This document shows, one piece after another, positions 10,501 through 19,534 of a stretch of DNA of 45,000 nt. Source of the stretch: Leishmania donovani. Taxonomy: Eukaryota > Euglenozoa > Kinetoplastea > Trypanosomatida > Trypanosomatidae. Below the pieces are notes generated by a model, which did not search any database, was not told the origin of the DNA, and saw nothing but the letters and a program-made list of their open reading frames with translations. The position numbers and the translations under genes were made by a program. The DNA is taken from contig NC_018263.1 of NCBI RefSeq assembly GCF_000227135.1, forward strand, positions 1,072,535 to 1,117,534. Reading direction: 5' to 3'. Within the stretch, counting starts at the first letter, position 1. Each line of letters begins with the position of its first letter.

Positions 10501-13500
10501 CGTTCGCCGCCTCAGCCGCGCCTTTCAGTGGTGCGCCCCTAACAGCTGGATCGACATGCGCCGCACCCACCACCGCCGGTGCCGCCGCTGTCAGCGAGTT
10601 CAGCGTCGGAAACGCCTGGGCTGGCGGACGCGCAAGAGACGGGCTTATCGGCCTCTCCGCAAAAACGGCGGTGTCACCGGTAGAAGTGAAGTACAGCGGC
10701 GGGCTGAGAGCCCCGAGAGACAGCTTCGGTATTGTCAACGCGGGCGGCTTCGGCGCGTCGCGGCGGGTTGCAGAATCGGCGTTCGCGTTCGCTGTGGAGT
10801 AACTCTCACGAGGTTCGTGTGAAGTCGACTTAGGCAGCGTGTGCTTGGACGCGCTCTCTAGCGCATCAGATCTGGCTTCGTACTTCACGTCGCACTCGCC
10901 ATTATCGTCGTCTTGCGATTGGTGCGAGGCTGCGTCCACCACTGACATACCTGTGGTGCTGAGGAAGTGTACCATCGGTTCCTTCGCCATTTGCGGCTGC
11001 TTAGACTGCTCCTTGTAGAAGTCGTTCTCCTGCGCAGCAGCCGTGTCACCTGAGCTGGTGAAATACAGAGGCGGCTTCAGCCCAGTGAAAGACAGCTTCT
11101 GCACCACAGGAGGAGCTGTGACGGGGGTTCGAGGCGGGGTCGGCACAGGAGTGCTTGAGGCGGCAAGCGGCGTCGTGCTCCTCACTGTTGCCTGGGTGCC
11201 TCCAGAGATGAAGTGGTCGTTCGACCCTAGCCGCCTCCGCTCCTTGAAGTCGAAGACCGAGGTCTGGTCCGATATGCCTACCATCACCTGCTGCTCTACC
11301 TCCACGGATGCCTTCGAGACAGGAGACCGCCGAGCGCTCCGGGACGGCTCTAGTCGACGCTCAAAGTCGTCGGAGGACCCCGAGTTCGGCGGCTGCCCAG
11401 GTAGCCGTTTGCGGCCCTCGCTCATCCCTGGTACTACCGTCACGGAACTGTTGGACGAAGACACCTCAAAGTCGACGAAGCCCTCCATCCTGACGCCCTC
11501 CGCGGTGGAGTACGGCTCTAGCGCGCGTTCCGATGTTATGAAAGACATCCCCACGTCCTTCAAGTCCAGATGTGGTTCATCCGGAAACTTTTCCGCCGGC
11601 TCGTCGTCGTAGTCGTCGATGACATCATCTCCCTCGAGTTCCCCTCGCCCACTGATCATCTGTAGCAGCCGCCCAAACACGGAGGCGACAGACAGGTTGG
11701 CTGCCGTCTCGTGAGCCTCAGCGCAGCTCCAGCACAGCTCGCGTAACGCCCACAACAGCTCATGGCAGTAGTGCGTCCACAGACGCTGGCTCAGGTGCTG
11801 AAGCGTGCTCACCTGAGAGCGCATTTGCGGTGGCCCAAGTGTGCGATACGGCGTGGCATCGCCGTGGCTGCTGAGGTCCGCGTGGGTCGCCAAGGCCGCG
11901 CGCTGGTCGACGCTTCTGGTGAGCGGCGTCGCGTTACTCGTGCCGTCCACGCGCTCGCTCGTAGTGTGATCTGGCCCCGTCGCAGGTCCGCTTGCACTCA
12001 GCGCGTGCACATCCGCGTAGAAAGCCTGCACGTACCGCAGGAACAGCAGCCGCACGTATGTGGACGCGTACGTTTTGGGCAGCACCGACTCGGCGCCAGC
12101 CTTCATTGAGGCAATAGCCGTGTAGTGGGTCTGCATTGCCCTATCCCGCGTCTGGGTCGCGACTTTGCTCGCTGTTTTGGTGAAGCTCACGAATGTCTCC
12201 GCGTCCAGCGGTGCGGCTGCGAGGCGCAGAAGGCGCAGCAGCTCTACCCGGATCCACAACCCACCGCACACTTCGCGCATCGCGCGGTCCGCCGGCACGC
12301 GCCGATGAGCGCCGGCAGGAAAGCGGGGTGGTGACTGGTCAGCTGGCGAGCCGGTGCAGTGGAACCAGCAACGCTCATGCGACGTTGTGCGGGCACTTCC
12401 AGGAATAATGCTGCTGCTGCTGGTGTCGACAGCCGAAGGTGGACAAGCGTAGGGAATGGACAACAGTTGCGCGCATGGGCCAGTGGATGTGTTGAGGAGG
12501 GATGTAACGGCGCTCACCTGCAGCGAGGGCGCGCTGTCACGAGGTGCACGAGAGACCTCCAGATACGACGTAAGCGGCGCCGTCTGTGCCGGATTGCTGC
12601 CCGCACACGAGTTCAGGTACAAGCTCACCAGTTGCGCGTGCTCGACAATGCGGATAAGGTGTGAGTAGCGATGAAATCGAACATCTGGCCACCACATGGT
12701 GCTCCGCGTGTACGAGCTGCTGGCGGACACCTCTGGGCTCACCGCAGGATTGGCTGCTGGCCAGCTGGTAGGAGTCGAGGCCGAGGTTAGCGGTTGCCGC
12801 GCTGTAAGTATCACTTCGCCAAGCGCGGAGGGGTTCGCAGGTGCAGCCACCGAGGTCAACAGTCGTTCCCAAAAGGTGCGCGGCCAATCATCCTCCGACG
12901 TCCCGTCTGCCGCTGCTGATGTGTTCAATGGCGTTTCACGAGCTGTGGCGACTCGAGAGTGAGCATGTCTACTATCTACGGTGAAATAGTTCACCGCAGA
13001 CTGCAGTACCATCGACGTGTACGTGCTGAGAAACTCCTGCACGCGGTCCAGCGGCGAGTCCGCCACGACCTGCGGCGCAGTGGCAACCACCGAGCTGGAC
13101 AGATCGCCGAGGCCCCAGAGAAGCGGCGATCCAGCGCCTCCAGCCAAGACAGCCGCGGACAAGGTGTCTGCAAAGTCGATCGACGGGGCAGCCGTGTTAA
13201 AGGCGCTCACTGTCAGCTGGTACAGGTAGAGCGGCTTCTCTGGAAGATGCAGCGCAGCGTCAAGGAGGACGTCGACGATCTCGAAGAAGTAGTGAATGGC
13301 CAGCTCCATCCAGCACGTCTGCAAACCAGAAGTCTCCAAGCGGTTGGAGGCCATGTCGTAATCACCGCCTCCGCCGTCGCTGTAGAGGCTCGTAGACTCG
13401 GCCGCACTTCCCAGGCGGACAGAGTCGTCCGCAGCGGGGCACATGAAGAGGCTTTCGTCGTCACTCGAGTTATCGACAAACATCACACCCTCGCGGAAGT

Positions 13501-16500
13501 GCCGCTCTGCCGCGCCGCCGCTCTCAATGTCAGCCGACAACGCTTGGCAGACGCTCTCCATGAATGATACGACGACGCCGAGCACCTTCCCCGCAGGCTC
13601 GACCAGCTGTGAGGTGATGAAGCTCTGCAGAGCGGCGCTCGAGGTAACCGACGAAGTCCTCACGCCGACGCCTGCAGAATTACCGCTGCCGTGGCCAAAC
13701 AGCGTCGTTGAGCAAAGATGGCTTTGGCCGCCGTACATATCATAGCCGCGGGCACGCGTCAGCAGAAAGTAGTGCGCCAGTCCCGCCAGATGCCACACCG
13801 CCCCCTTCAGGGAGCTCGGGGCGTTGTGATCGCCGTGAAGCAGGTGCGTGGTGGTGTCCGCAAGATGGGCAAAGCTGCTGAGCCACACGTTCACGAAGCT
13901 GGCCGAGCTCTCATGCGGAGGCGCTGACAGATGAGTGACTTTACGCCCCCCAGCCTTGAAAGCGCTGCGGCTCTTCTTCAGAGTCGATCCGGAAACTTTC
14001 TTTGTATCCCCCCCACCTTTGACCCGCGCTGGCTTGGGCACAGGATGGTGTCGGCGCACTTGATCATAGTGATGCGCAATCGTCATGTCAAGGGTGATGC
14101 ACTGCAACAGCTCCTGCGTCATGGCAACATCCTTTCTCTGGAGCGCGCGCAGGGCGACGCTGATCAAGGTTTCACGGACATAGGCAGAGAGATGCTGCCA
14201 CCATAAACGACTGCGGCCGAAGCCAAACACCTTGGCGAGGTCCATAGATAGGGGTCGAGGTGGTGGGGGCGCCGCCGCTGTCTTCGTGGTCACCCTCCCT
14301 TTCGACTTTTCAGAGAGCGCGGCAGCAGCAACCTTTGCTGGGAGTCGTTTCAGCACGACCATGGTGGTTGTCACCGCGCCGGCTTTCGTCGATATGGCTG
14401 ATTGGCTGCTGTCGCTGCTGCTGGCGACAGCAGCTGCCTGCACCACTGAGGCAACTTCTCCCTTCGGCACCGCCTCACCCATCACATGAGAAAGCAACAC
14501 CACTGCAAGTGAGAAGGACACCTCAAGCGCACGAGCGCTGTCCACAAAGAGCTCGTAACTGTTGGAGACAATGGCGGCCGCGCACGAGTCGAGGTGCTCC
14601 ATCAGCAACCTTTTCTCCAAGGATGGCGATGTGACAGAGGGAAACAGCGCCGGAGGTGTCGAGCTGGCGTTGGCACGGCGAAAGAAGAGGGCGTGGTTGC
14701 CCGGCATTCGATCCGCTGCAACCTGAGGTGGCGTCACGAGGGGAGGTAAGCTGCCTGTCATCGGATTGCTAGTCGTCGGGGTGCCTGTCCACGTGTACTG
14801 TGAATGCACACCTTCGGCCGGTGTTGCCGGCGCCGCAGGGGTCCCGGTGCTGTCCGTGCCGCCGCGAGGAGGGAACGCGCCTCCAAAGCTCTCCACAGCC
14901 CCGCCGTCCGCGCGTGCAGAAACGAGATTTGCGTTGGGTGACACGGGCTCCTCCCTGGCCACGGCGGGAAGCAGCTGCAGCAGTGTTTTCATGTCCTGCG
15001 TTGCGTACAGAGTGCCCACCTTGCGAGCAAACTGCACGGCAGAGCGAGCCTGGTGCAGCTCCTTTTCGACTCGCCCCAGGCACGGGGCCAGCCCGGCTGA
15101 CGGCATCACAGCTGCCACCCGGAAGGGCTCGCTTGGCCGCTGCACCGTCGCGTAGCTGAACGAGCTGTCGCTGCTGCTCCTGTCTTTCCCACTACTGCTG
15201 TTCCCTCTCGCAATGTTCCCATCGCCATTGCTGGCTTGACCGTCCTCCGCATACGACGATACATGGGGTTGCATGCAGGCGATGGTGCCTGGCCGATACG
15301 GCCGCGAGGTGGGCGAGGAGGCAGCGGCCTCACCAGCTGCATCAGCTTCCGTGTCAGCACGATCGGGGAAACGTTCCGCTTCACTCCGTGACGAGCATGC
15401 TGCTAAACGCGCCGCATCAGCGCTCTCCAGCCACTGCAAGTACAGCTCCACTGTTGACGGGCAAGAATAGCTGCCGCTGTGCACCTGCGGTGCCTCCTCA
15501 GTCGCATACGCGGCCGTGTTGCCGGCGTCCCCAAGAACAACGCTGGTGGCAGCCTGACCTCGGCGTGACGGACTAATTGGTGCACCTTCAACGCTACTGC
15601 TGCTTCGGTCTATTGCGTTAGGCCCTGCGCCAGCGAACGCCGACATGGTATGCTCCGCCGAGATCAGCCTGTCCGACGATGTGTTGATGCTGATGAGGGT
15701 GGGGACAGCAGCAGAGTCGAAGGCGCCTGTCGTTAGACTCCCAGACGAGGACTCCGTGGCCACGCTTGCCTCGTGAGTGATGCATTGTGCTGAGTGGGGC
15801 GACAGTGTGGCAAACCCCAGGGCATCGCTGGCAATCACACCGCTCTGCAGAGGGAACAAGCGCTTCATCACGGCCTTGTCTGTCATCTGCACGCCAGTGA
15901 AAGAGAGAAACGTGTTGGCCGTGAGCAAAGTTCCAGCAGTGGAATCGACGCGCTCGTACTGCCGCCGCTGCAGCTGGCGCGCCAACGTCTCGACCGTTGG
16001 CAAGAGCTGTGACAGTGACGGTGGCGGTGGTGCGCTCGCTGTCGCAGACGACGATGTCAGTGTCTTGCGAGGTCCCGTGGCTTGCCCCGGAATCGTAAAA
16101 TCCCTCTGCGCCTCTTGCTGCGCGCGGATCACGTCGGTTGCCAGCCCGCACGCGGCGTACAGCCAAATCCAGAACGGCAGTTGCACATACGAACACGCCT
16201 CACGCTGCTCCACGGCGGCCGTCGACAGCCACATCGGGCAGTCTTTGCCGGGCGTCTTGAGAGAGACGCTGCTCAGAAACGCAGTGATACGGGACCAAAA
16301 AAGACTGTGCACCAGCTGACGAAGCGCCCGCGGTCCGAGCGGTGCCGAGCTGGCCCCTGACGGCGACTGAAGACCTTCGCTGGAACGCAAATCTGGTAAA
16401 GGAGACGGGGAGGAAAAAGACGCCGGGCTCATCGGTTTTCTGTCCTCTCCCTCTGCGCCGGTGTGACTCCGTCTACATGTCGCCATCACAGCGTTTAGGG

Positions 16501-17962
16501 CAGCCGGCCCACCGGCACCGCTGCTGCCGCCATGGCCCTGACCGCGAAGCGCCGCCGCCTCCTCCTCTAGAGCGGCTAAAGTTATGTTGGGGTGCAGAAT
16601 AGCGTGCAGGTGCTCTGCGATTGTGTGGGCAATCATAACGATGCCGGTGGAAAAGTCTTCTGCTTCCAGAGACGGCGTTGTCTCCGGAACAGACCCATCC
16701 GCCATCCGCACTGATTCGCCGCTGGCACTTTGCGCATAAGACGTGCAGCAGCTGCCGTTTGCTGTGGCCACGGTGCCATGGTCGTGTCTCCATTCATCTG
16801 GAATGCGGTCGGGAGAGAGGAAGTCAGATACGGGGTGATGGCTGTTGTGGCGAGGGAAGACGTCAGTGGATAGAACGGTTGAGTTGCCGGGTCGGTGGTT
16901 GGAGTTAGTGCAGTGTGGTGGTTGTTGCGGATGCTGGGAAGCGGAAGCCTCTTCGCCCAGCAACGACACTGACGGCTCCTCGGAAGCGACGCCTCTCTTT
17001 TTCTTCGTTGTCTGCCACGCAGCTGGCGAGCTGCTTTGCAGCTGCTGCTGGTCCAACGCAGCGCGGCACTGCTCTACCGCGGCGGCAAAGTCGTCGAAGA
17101 GCCGTTCGAGGTGCCTCTGCATGTCCGGCAGCTCCGTCGCCGAAACCACAGTGAAGCGGTGAGAATTATCCGCGACGGCGCTTGGTGATGTGCATGAGCT
17201 CGCCTCCTGGTCTCTCATGACACCACCAACGCCGATGCTGTTCTCCGCAAGCAAGGGGGCGAAAAGCTGCTTCGGTGCTTCAGCGGACTCCGGCATAGAG
17301 GGGGCAGGCACACGAGTTGCCCCCATGACAGCAAGCGTTTTCTTGCGCTTCAGGCTCTTGATAACCACCCTTGGTCCACCGGAGAGCCTTTGCAATACAG
17401 ACGTCGAGGTCTGCCTCGCTGCCGATGATGAGGGTGTTTCGGTGGCGGCCACTGCAGTGGTCGTCGAAGGCACAGGTGCGCGTGGATTGTGGGTATCGGG
17501 TTCAGAAATGTGGCGATACACATTCACACGCGCTACGCAAGCGCTCCGGCACCCACTCCGCTCTCCTTCCTCGGCCTTAGGAGCGAGCCCGAAGAAGCGC
17601 TGTGCCGGTGTCGCCCTGTCTACATCCGCTCCGCCGGGGGGCTCGGCAAAAGCGCCGCGATACGGAAACAGCCTCTCCACCTCGGCGCGGACTGCCTCCC
17701 TCACCGTGCTATCGATGTCATAAACAGTGTGTGAGTGGGGTGAACGCTCAGCCGGGTTCTTGGATACAGCATTGCGTGACACACTAGCGCGCAGCAGCAC
17801 CGAGTACAACACACTCGTGGGCATTGTGCTGGTTGCCGGTGCAGTCGCCGGCGAAGCGGAGGCCGCTGTCGACGAGTTTGCGCGAAGCCTCACGGGAGCG
17901 GTGTCCTCCAGCGCGCTTTTAGGGTATTTGGATGGCCATGACTTGAATTGGTTTAACGTCAT
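7586..17962 (-). CDS. Giant protein kinase with C-terminal catalytic domain
   Basis: A 3458-residue protein with a eukaryotic protein kinase domain only in its last 550 or so residues. Visible motifs are the glycine loop IGAGGYGSV (from I2914), VAIK with K3019, the catalytic loop HGDIKCDN (H3154, D3156, N3161), DFG (D3189), a PPEL motif in place of APE, and DIWACGCLLYEML. All core catalytic residues are present, so Ser/Thr kinase activity is likely; HGD instead of HRD makes it a non-RD kinase. About 105 residues separate the glycine loop from the lysine, against about 20 normally. The N-terminal 2900 residues are mostly Ser/Ala/Thr-rich and low complexity, with scattered ordered helical stretches. 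Three copies of a 19-residue motif lie at 2289, 2413 and 2514. I could not place it in a named kinase family. The open frame reaches a TTG at 17998; the first ATG is at 17962. Confidence 0.9.
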   Translation of the reverse strand: MTLNQFKSWPSKYPKSALEDTAPVRLRANSSTAASASPATAPATSTMPTSVLYSVLLRASVSRNAVSKNPAERSPHSHTVYDIDSTVREAVRAEVERLFPYRGAFAEPPGGADVDRATPAQRFFGLAPKAEEGERSGCRSACVARVNVYRHISEPDTHNPRAPVPSTTTAVAATETPSSSAARQTSTSVLQRLSGGPRVVIKSLKRKKTLAVMGATRVPAPSMPESAEAPKQLFAPLLAENSIGVGGVMRDQEASSCTSPSAVADNSHRFTVVSATELPDMQRHLERLFDDFAAAVEQCRAALDQQQLQSSSPAAWQTTKKKRGVASEEPSVSLLGEEASASQHPQQPPHCTNSNHRPGNSTVLSTDVFPRHNSHHPVSDFLSPDRIPDEWRHDHGTVATANGSCCTSYAQSASGESVRMADGSVPETTPSLEAEDFSTGIVMIAHTIAEHLHAILHPNITLAALEEEAAALRGQGHGGSSGAGGPAALNAVMATCRRSHTGAEGEDRKPMSPASFSSPSPLPDLRSSEGLQSPSGASSAPLGPRALRQLVHSLFWSRITAFLSSVSLKTPGKDCPMWLSTAAVEQREACSYVQLPFWIWLYAACGLATDVIRAQQEAQRDFTIPGQATGPRKTLTSSSATASAPPPPSLSQLLPTVETLARQLQRRQYERVDSTAGTLLTANTFLSFTGVQMTDKAVMKRLFPLQSGVIASDALGFATLSPHSAQCITHEASVATESSSGSLTTGAFDSAAVPTLISINTSSDRLISAEHTMSAFAGAGPNAIDRSSSSVEGAPISPSRRGQAATSVVLGDAGNTAAYATEEAPQVHSGSYSCPSTVELYLQWLESADAARLAACSSRSEAERFPDRADTEADAAGEAAASSPTSRPYRPGTIACMQPHVSSYAEDGQASNGDGNIARGNSSSGKDRSSSDSSFSYATVQRPSEPFRVAAVMPSAGLAPCLGRVEKELHQARSAVQFARKVGTLYATQDMKTLLQLLPAVAREEPVSPNANLVSARADGGAVESFGGAFPPRGGTDSTGTPAAPATPAEGVHSQYTWTGTPTTSNPMTGSLPPLVTPPQVAADRMPGNHALFFRRANASSTPPALFPSVTSPSLEKRLLMEHLDSCAAAIVSNSYELFVDSARALEVSFSLAVVLLSHVMGEAVPKGEVASVVQAAAVASSSDSSQSAISTKAGAVTTTMVVLKRLPAKVAAAALSEKSKGRVTTKTAAAPPPPRPLSMDLAKVFGFGRSRLWWQHLSAYVRETLISVALRALQRKDVAMTQELLQCITLDMTIAHHYDQVRRHHPVPKPARVKGGGDTKKVSGSTLKKSRSAFKAGGRKVTHLSAPPHESSASFVNVWLSSFAHLADTTTHLLHGDHNAPSSLKGAVWHLAGLAHYFLLTRARGYDMYGGQSHLCSTTLFGHGSGNSAGVGVRTSSVTSSAALQSFITSQLVEPAGKVLGVVVSFMESVCQALSADIESGGAAERHFREGVMFVDNSSDDESLFMCPAADDSVRLGSAAESTSLYSDGGGGDYDMASNRLETSGLQTCWMELAIHYFFEIVDVLLDAALHLPEKPLYLYQLTVSAFNTAAPSIDFADTLSAAVLAGGAGSPLLWGLGDLSSSVVATAPQVVADSPLDRVQEFLSTYTSMVLQSAVNYFTVDSRHAHSRVATARETPLNTSAAADGTSEDDWPRTFWERLLTSVAAPANPSALGEVILTARQPLTSASTPTSWPAANPAVSPEVSASSSYTRSTMWWPDVRFHRYSHLIRIVEHAQLVSLYLNSCAGSNPAQTAPLTSYLEVSRAPRDSAPSLQVSAVTSLLNTSTGPCAQLLSIPYACPPSAVDTSSSSIIPGSARTTSHERCWFHCTGSPADQSPPRFPAGAHRRVPADRAMREVCGGLWIRVELLRLLRLAAAPLDAETFVSFTKTASKVATQTRDRAMQTHYTAIASMKAGAESVLPKTYASTYVRLLFLRYVQAFYADVHALSASGPATGPDHTTSERVDGTSNATPLTRSVDQRAALATHADLSSHGDATPYRTLGPPQMRSQVSTLQHLSQRLWTHYCHELLWALRELCWSCAEAHETAANLSVASVFGRLLQMISGRGELEGDDVIDDYDDEPAEKFPDEPHLDLKDVGMSFITSERALEPYSTAEGVRMEGFVDFEVSSSNSSVTVVPGMSEGRKRLPGQPPNSGSSDDFERRLEPSRSARRSPVSKASVEVEQQVMVGISDQTSVFDFKERRRLGSNDHFISGGTQATVRSTTPLAASSTPVPTPPRTPVTAPPVVQKLSFTGLKPPLYFTSSGDTAAAQENDFYKEQSKQPQMAKEPMVHFLSTTGMSVVDAASHQSQDDDNGECDVKYEARSDALESASKHTLPKSTSHEPRESYSTANANADSATRRDAPKPPALTIPKLSLGALSPPLYFTSTGDTAVFAERPISPSLARPPAQAFPTLNSLTAAAPAVVGAAHVDPAVRGAPLKGAAEAANASTLTPPPVPVLHTSTPTTVDGFALPKLSFGSLGPPMYFTSTGDTGGFIEAENQKPHAVAGATTSAQIPSDTIHLQFGLTAQGMASRGTANTATATAAAITASNCPTAATAAAHFHGSHSSDESHLRPVFSFADFAPTGGKVSRSGNASDEVGSYAGCVDEQDSKERRRCDSGLSLNSLPMPESSPLSMLTGQRRRKRVPRTSRPVLTPIVAPAVTMELILCICSIILQQDSGMIQYAYTVSSLTQKRVLPDMSSSSQRRWHAGSGTAAAASGSTFTQKSDAAQTDRWRYTPQHSPSSFHVIQAMHNYLKDSRNSLVIDLLEEWVLDEYAEMERARMEQFESAYAPSMQQECSPQPPHPSYSHSESGGNIGNSVHHHSLHQPQAGGTGGGRSGKPSAAMLAGRYVLLRLLLPRAITPLITQQNERRIGAGGYGSVTSGFVQRPGTGGDTQLPPGWGQRGFRWRPAKTRGSTAASGSGAGVGGTTPQSLHMGRSVTTTAERIAPGVLDGLRAPWRTATQRIAQAVCKCEVAIKHIPLNVQGSESGNLPLCHAEVLCMYRLRGHPHIVPLLSFDNTKDEYILVLPHYTQGSLRLWRQKHYPLGCAVLTLSPGMKDSCKSGPMPTAAPATTSSTPTPAAAPSTSLFTTCARCLLQVLKGVAFMHDHRIRHGDIKCDNVLITATAASAARGEMDPPMLPSSVCLCDFGSCDTCDDDDIQNLKHDIMAGEARFLAGRWGVGRGTEAIQPPELMSAKRRYALLRRIATAVAPAAAATPATSSLLTLSERVERGSHAASFAGPSAEYLPLRSRGGELMESTGPQMTELLRRAELSVDIWACGCLLYEMLTGRMLFGEARLGRLLVLAAVDDGEDQDPETAASKTSTAAGPLPGAPRSLQKATVPTTSSVGADTGSSFTPSVSKKALDDWERRDLEAAVGKRVVDFMSTLLDLDPLQRPSAHEALQHWKTIMVEAGLEI
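10367..10423 (-). repeat. Peptide repeat copy 3 in the giant kinase
   Basis: Residues 2514-2532 read KLSFGSLGPPMYFTSTGDT. This is the third of three matching 19-residue motifs, and the DNA is also similar between copies. Confidence 0.85.
10670..10726 (-). repeat. Peptide repeat copy 2 in the giant kinase
   Basis: Residues 2413-2431 read KLSLGALSPPLYFTSTGDT. It matches copies 1 and 3 at 16 and 15 of 19 positions or close to that. Spacing is 124 residues from copy 1 and 101 from copy 3. Confidence 0.85.
11042..11098 (-). repeat. Peptide repeat copy 1 in the giant kinase
   Basis: Residues 2289-2307 read KLSFTGLKPPLYFTSSGDT. The shared core is KLS, a Leu, PP, then YFTS and GDT. The flanks are unrelated low-complexity sequence, so the core looks selected. 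Confidence 0.85.
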
Positions 17963-18039
17963 AACGTCAGCCGTCGCAAATGGGCCAGCGGAGAGCAAAA
18001 AGAATCAAGCAAAGAGAGAGAAAGCGTGGTTGCGCTACT

Positions 18040-18064
18040 CTGGTCGAAGGGGGGAGGGAGGGCG
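18040..18064 (-). promoter_or_regulatory. Candidate spliced-leader acceptor for the kinase gene
   Basis: The minus strand reads a CCCTCCCTCCCCCCTTC tract followed by CCAG, with AG at 18040-18041. That leaves a 77-nt 5' UTR. A second pyrimidine run at 18001-18024 has no AG between it and the ATG, so it cannot serve as the acceptor tract for this start. Other acceptors further upstream are possible. Confidence 0.4.
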
Positions 18065-18767
18065 CAGGTTTGTGGGCCTACAGATAGTAAAGCGTCTCGT
18101 CGCTCGCCACAACAACAAAAAGAAAAGCACCTGACGCAAGTGAAAGACCAACGAAGAGACCCGCTCCCCACACAGGCACAAAGACATGCGCGTACGATTC
18201 GAGTAAAGCGGAAAGCTTCGACACCACCGGCTAGCGTCACTGCCACCCGCGACCGTGTTGAACAATGAGCGGCGAGTTAATACGCGAATGTGTGTGCTAG
18301 CCCTGATGAGTCTGCTGCTTCGACCTTTTTTTTGTCGTGCGTGTGCAGCTGAGGAACCTCGATGTGTGAATACGGTTTGCGCCGGTCAAGCGGTTGAGCC
18401 TCCGTTCTTTTCTGTGTTAACGACCAGGGAGAAAGCAGTAGCCGAAAGGAGGAGAGCAAGAGAGTGGTGGGGAAGGGAGTGCGATCGGAACGAGAAAAAG
18501 ACAAAGAGCAGCAACCGCACGCCTCTTGTGCGTACACCTGTGCCCCACTCCCTCACAAACTAGAGAAAACAACGAGAGAGAAGGGAGGAAACACCGTGAA
18601 AGAAAACAAACAAAAAGGGGCAGGAGGGGGGAGCGAGTACAATGCGAGGTGAGTCGAGCTCTTTAGCGCAAAGGAGCACACGCGCACACGCAGGCACAGA
18701 GAACACGCAAAAAAAGCACAAAAACGTAGCGGGGGGAATACCGGAGGAGGTCGAAAGAGAGTCGGCC

Positions 18768-18780
18768 GGGGGGGGGGGGG
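18768..18780. repeat. G13 homopolymer
   Basis: Thirteen consecutive G on the plus strand (C in the transcript), inside the purine-rich segment. Its length may vary between isolates or be a sequencing artefact. Confidence 0.8.
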
Positions 18781-19518
18781 CAATACAGAAAACGGACGGG
18801 AAAGAGAAGACGAGACACGAGTCGCACTTTCCTTCTACGACAGCCCTTCGTCACACACACGCAGAGACAGTGGAAAGAAAGGGGGCACAAGAAGCGAGAC
18901 AAGCGGAGCACTCACAGGTGCGCAAGACGGACGCAGAGAGCAGCAGTAGTGCAGTGCACGGAGCGAGAGCCCGGCTCGTGCCAAAGCACGTAGACACACG
19001 CGAGCAAAGGGGGGAGGGAGAGAGTCGGCTGGCGCGTCCGCGGGAATAGACCAGTAAGCGAGTGAGAGAGCGAGCGGGGGGGAAGAGAAAATGTGCAAAG
19101 GGAAGGGTCGCCATAAACAAAAAAAAAGACGTGTCGAGAAACAGTTACAACACGAGAGAGCGAGAGCGAGGGCGAATGAGCGAGATGGCCTTTGTCTGTG
19201 TGTGCGTCTCTCTCGGTGAGCCAGGAGGCTGCAATCACCGCGCGCAACGCCTCCACTTCACTAATATCGCGGCAGAAGAAAAGCCACCACCGCTTCTACG
19301 ACAAGTCTCCCTTTTCTTTCCGGTTTGTCGGTCGTGTCCCTTTATCTCTGTTTCACGCGCATGAGAGGCGCAAGAGCACACGCGCACACACACGCGAATG
19401 AACTCGTGAAATGATATATGTAGGAGTGCCGGCAATGCAGGGAGAAAGAAACGAAAAACTCCACACAAGGAAAAGAGCACGAAAATGATGGCCGTCGGTG
19501 AAGATGCCGCTACGGGGA

Positions 19519-19534
19519 GTGTGTGTGTGTGTGT
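19519..19534. repeat. GT dinucleotide microsatellite
   Basis: Eight GT units in the long gap upstream of the kinase gene. Confidence 0.8.
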
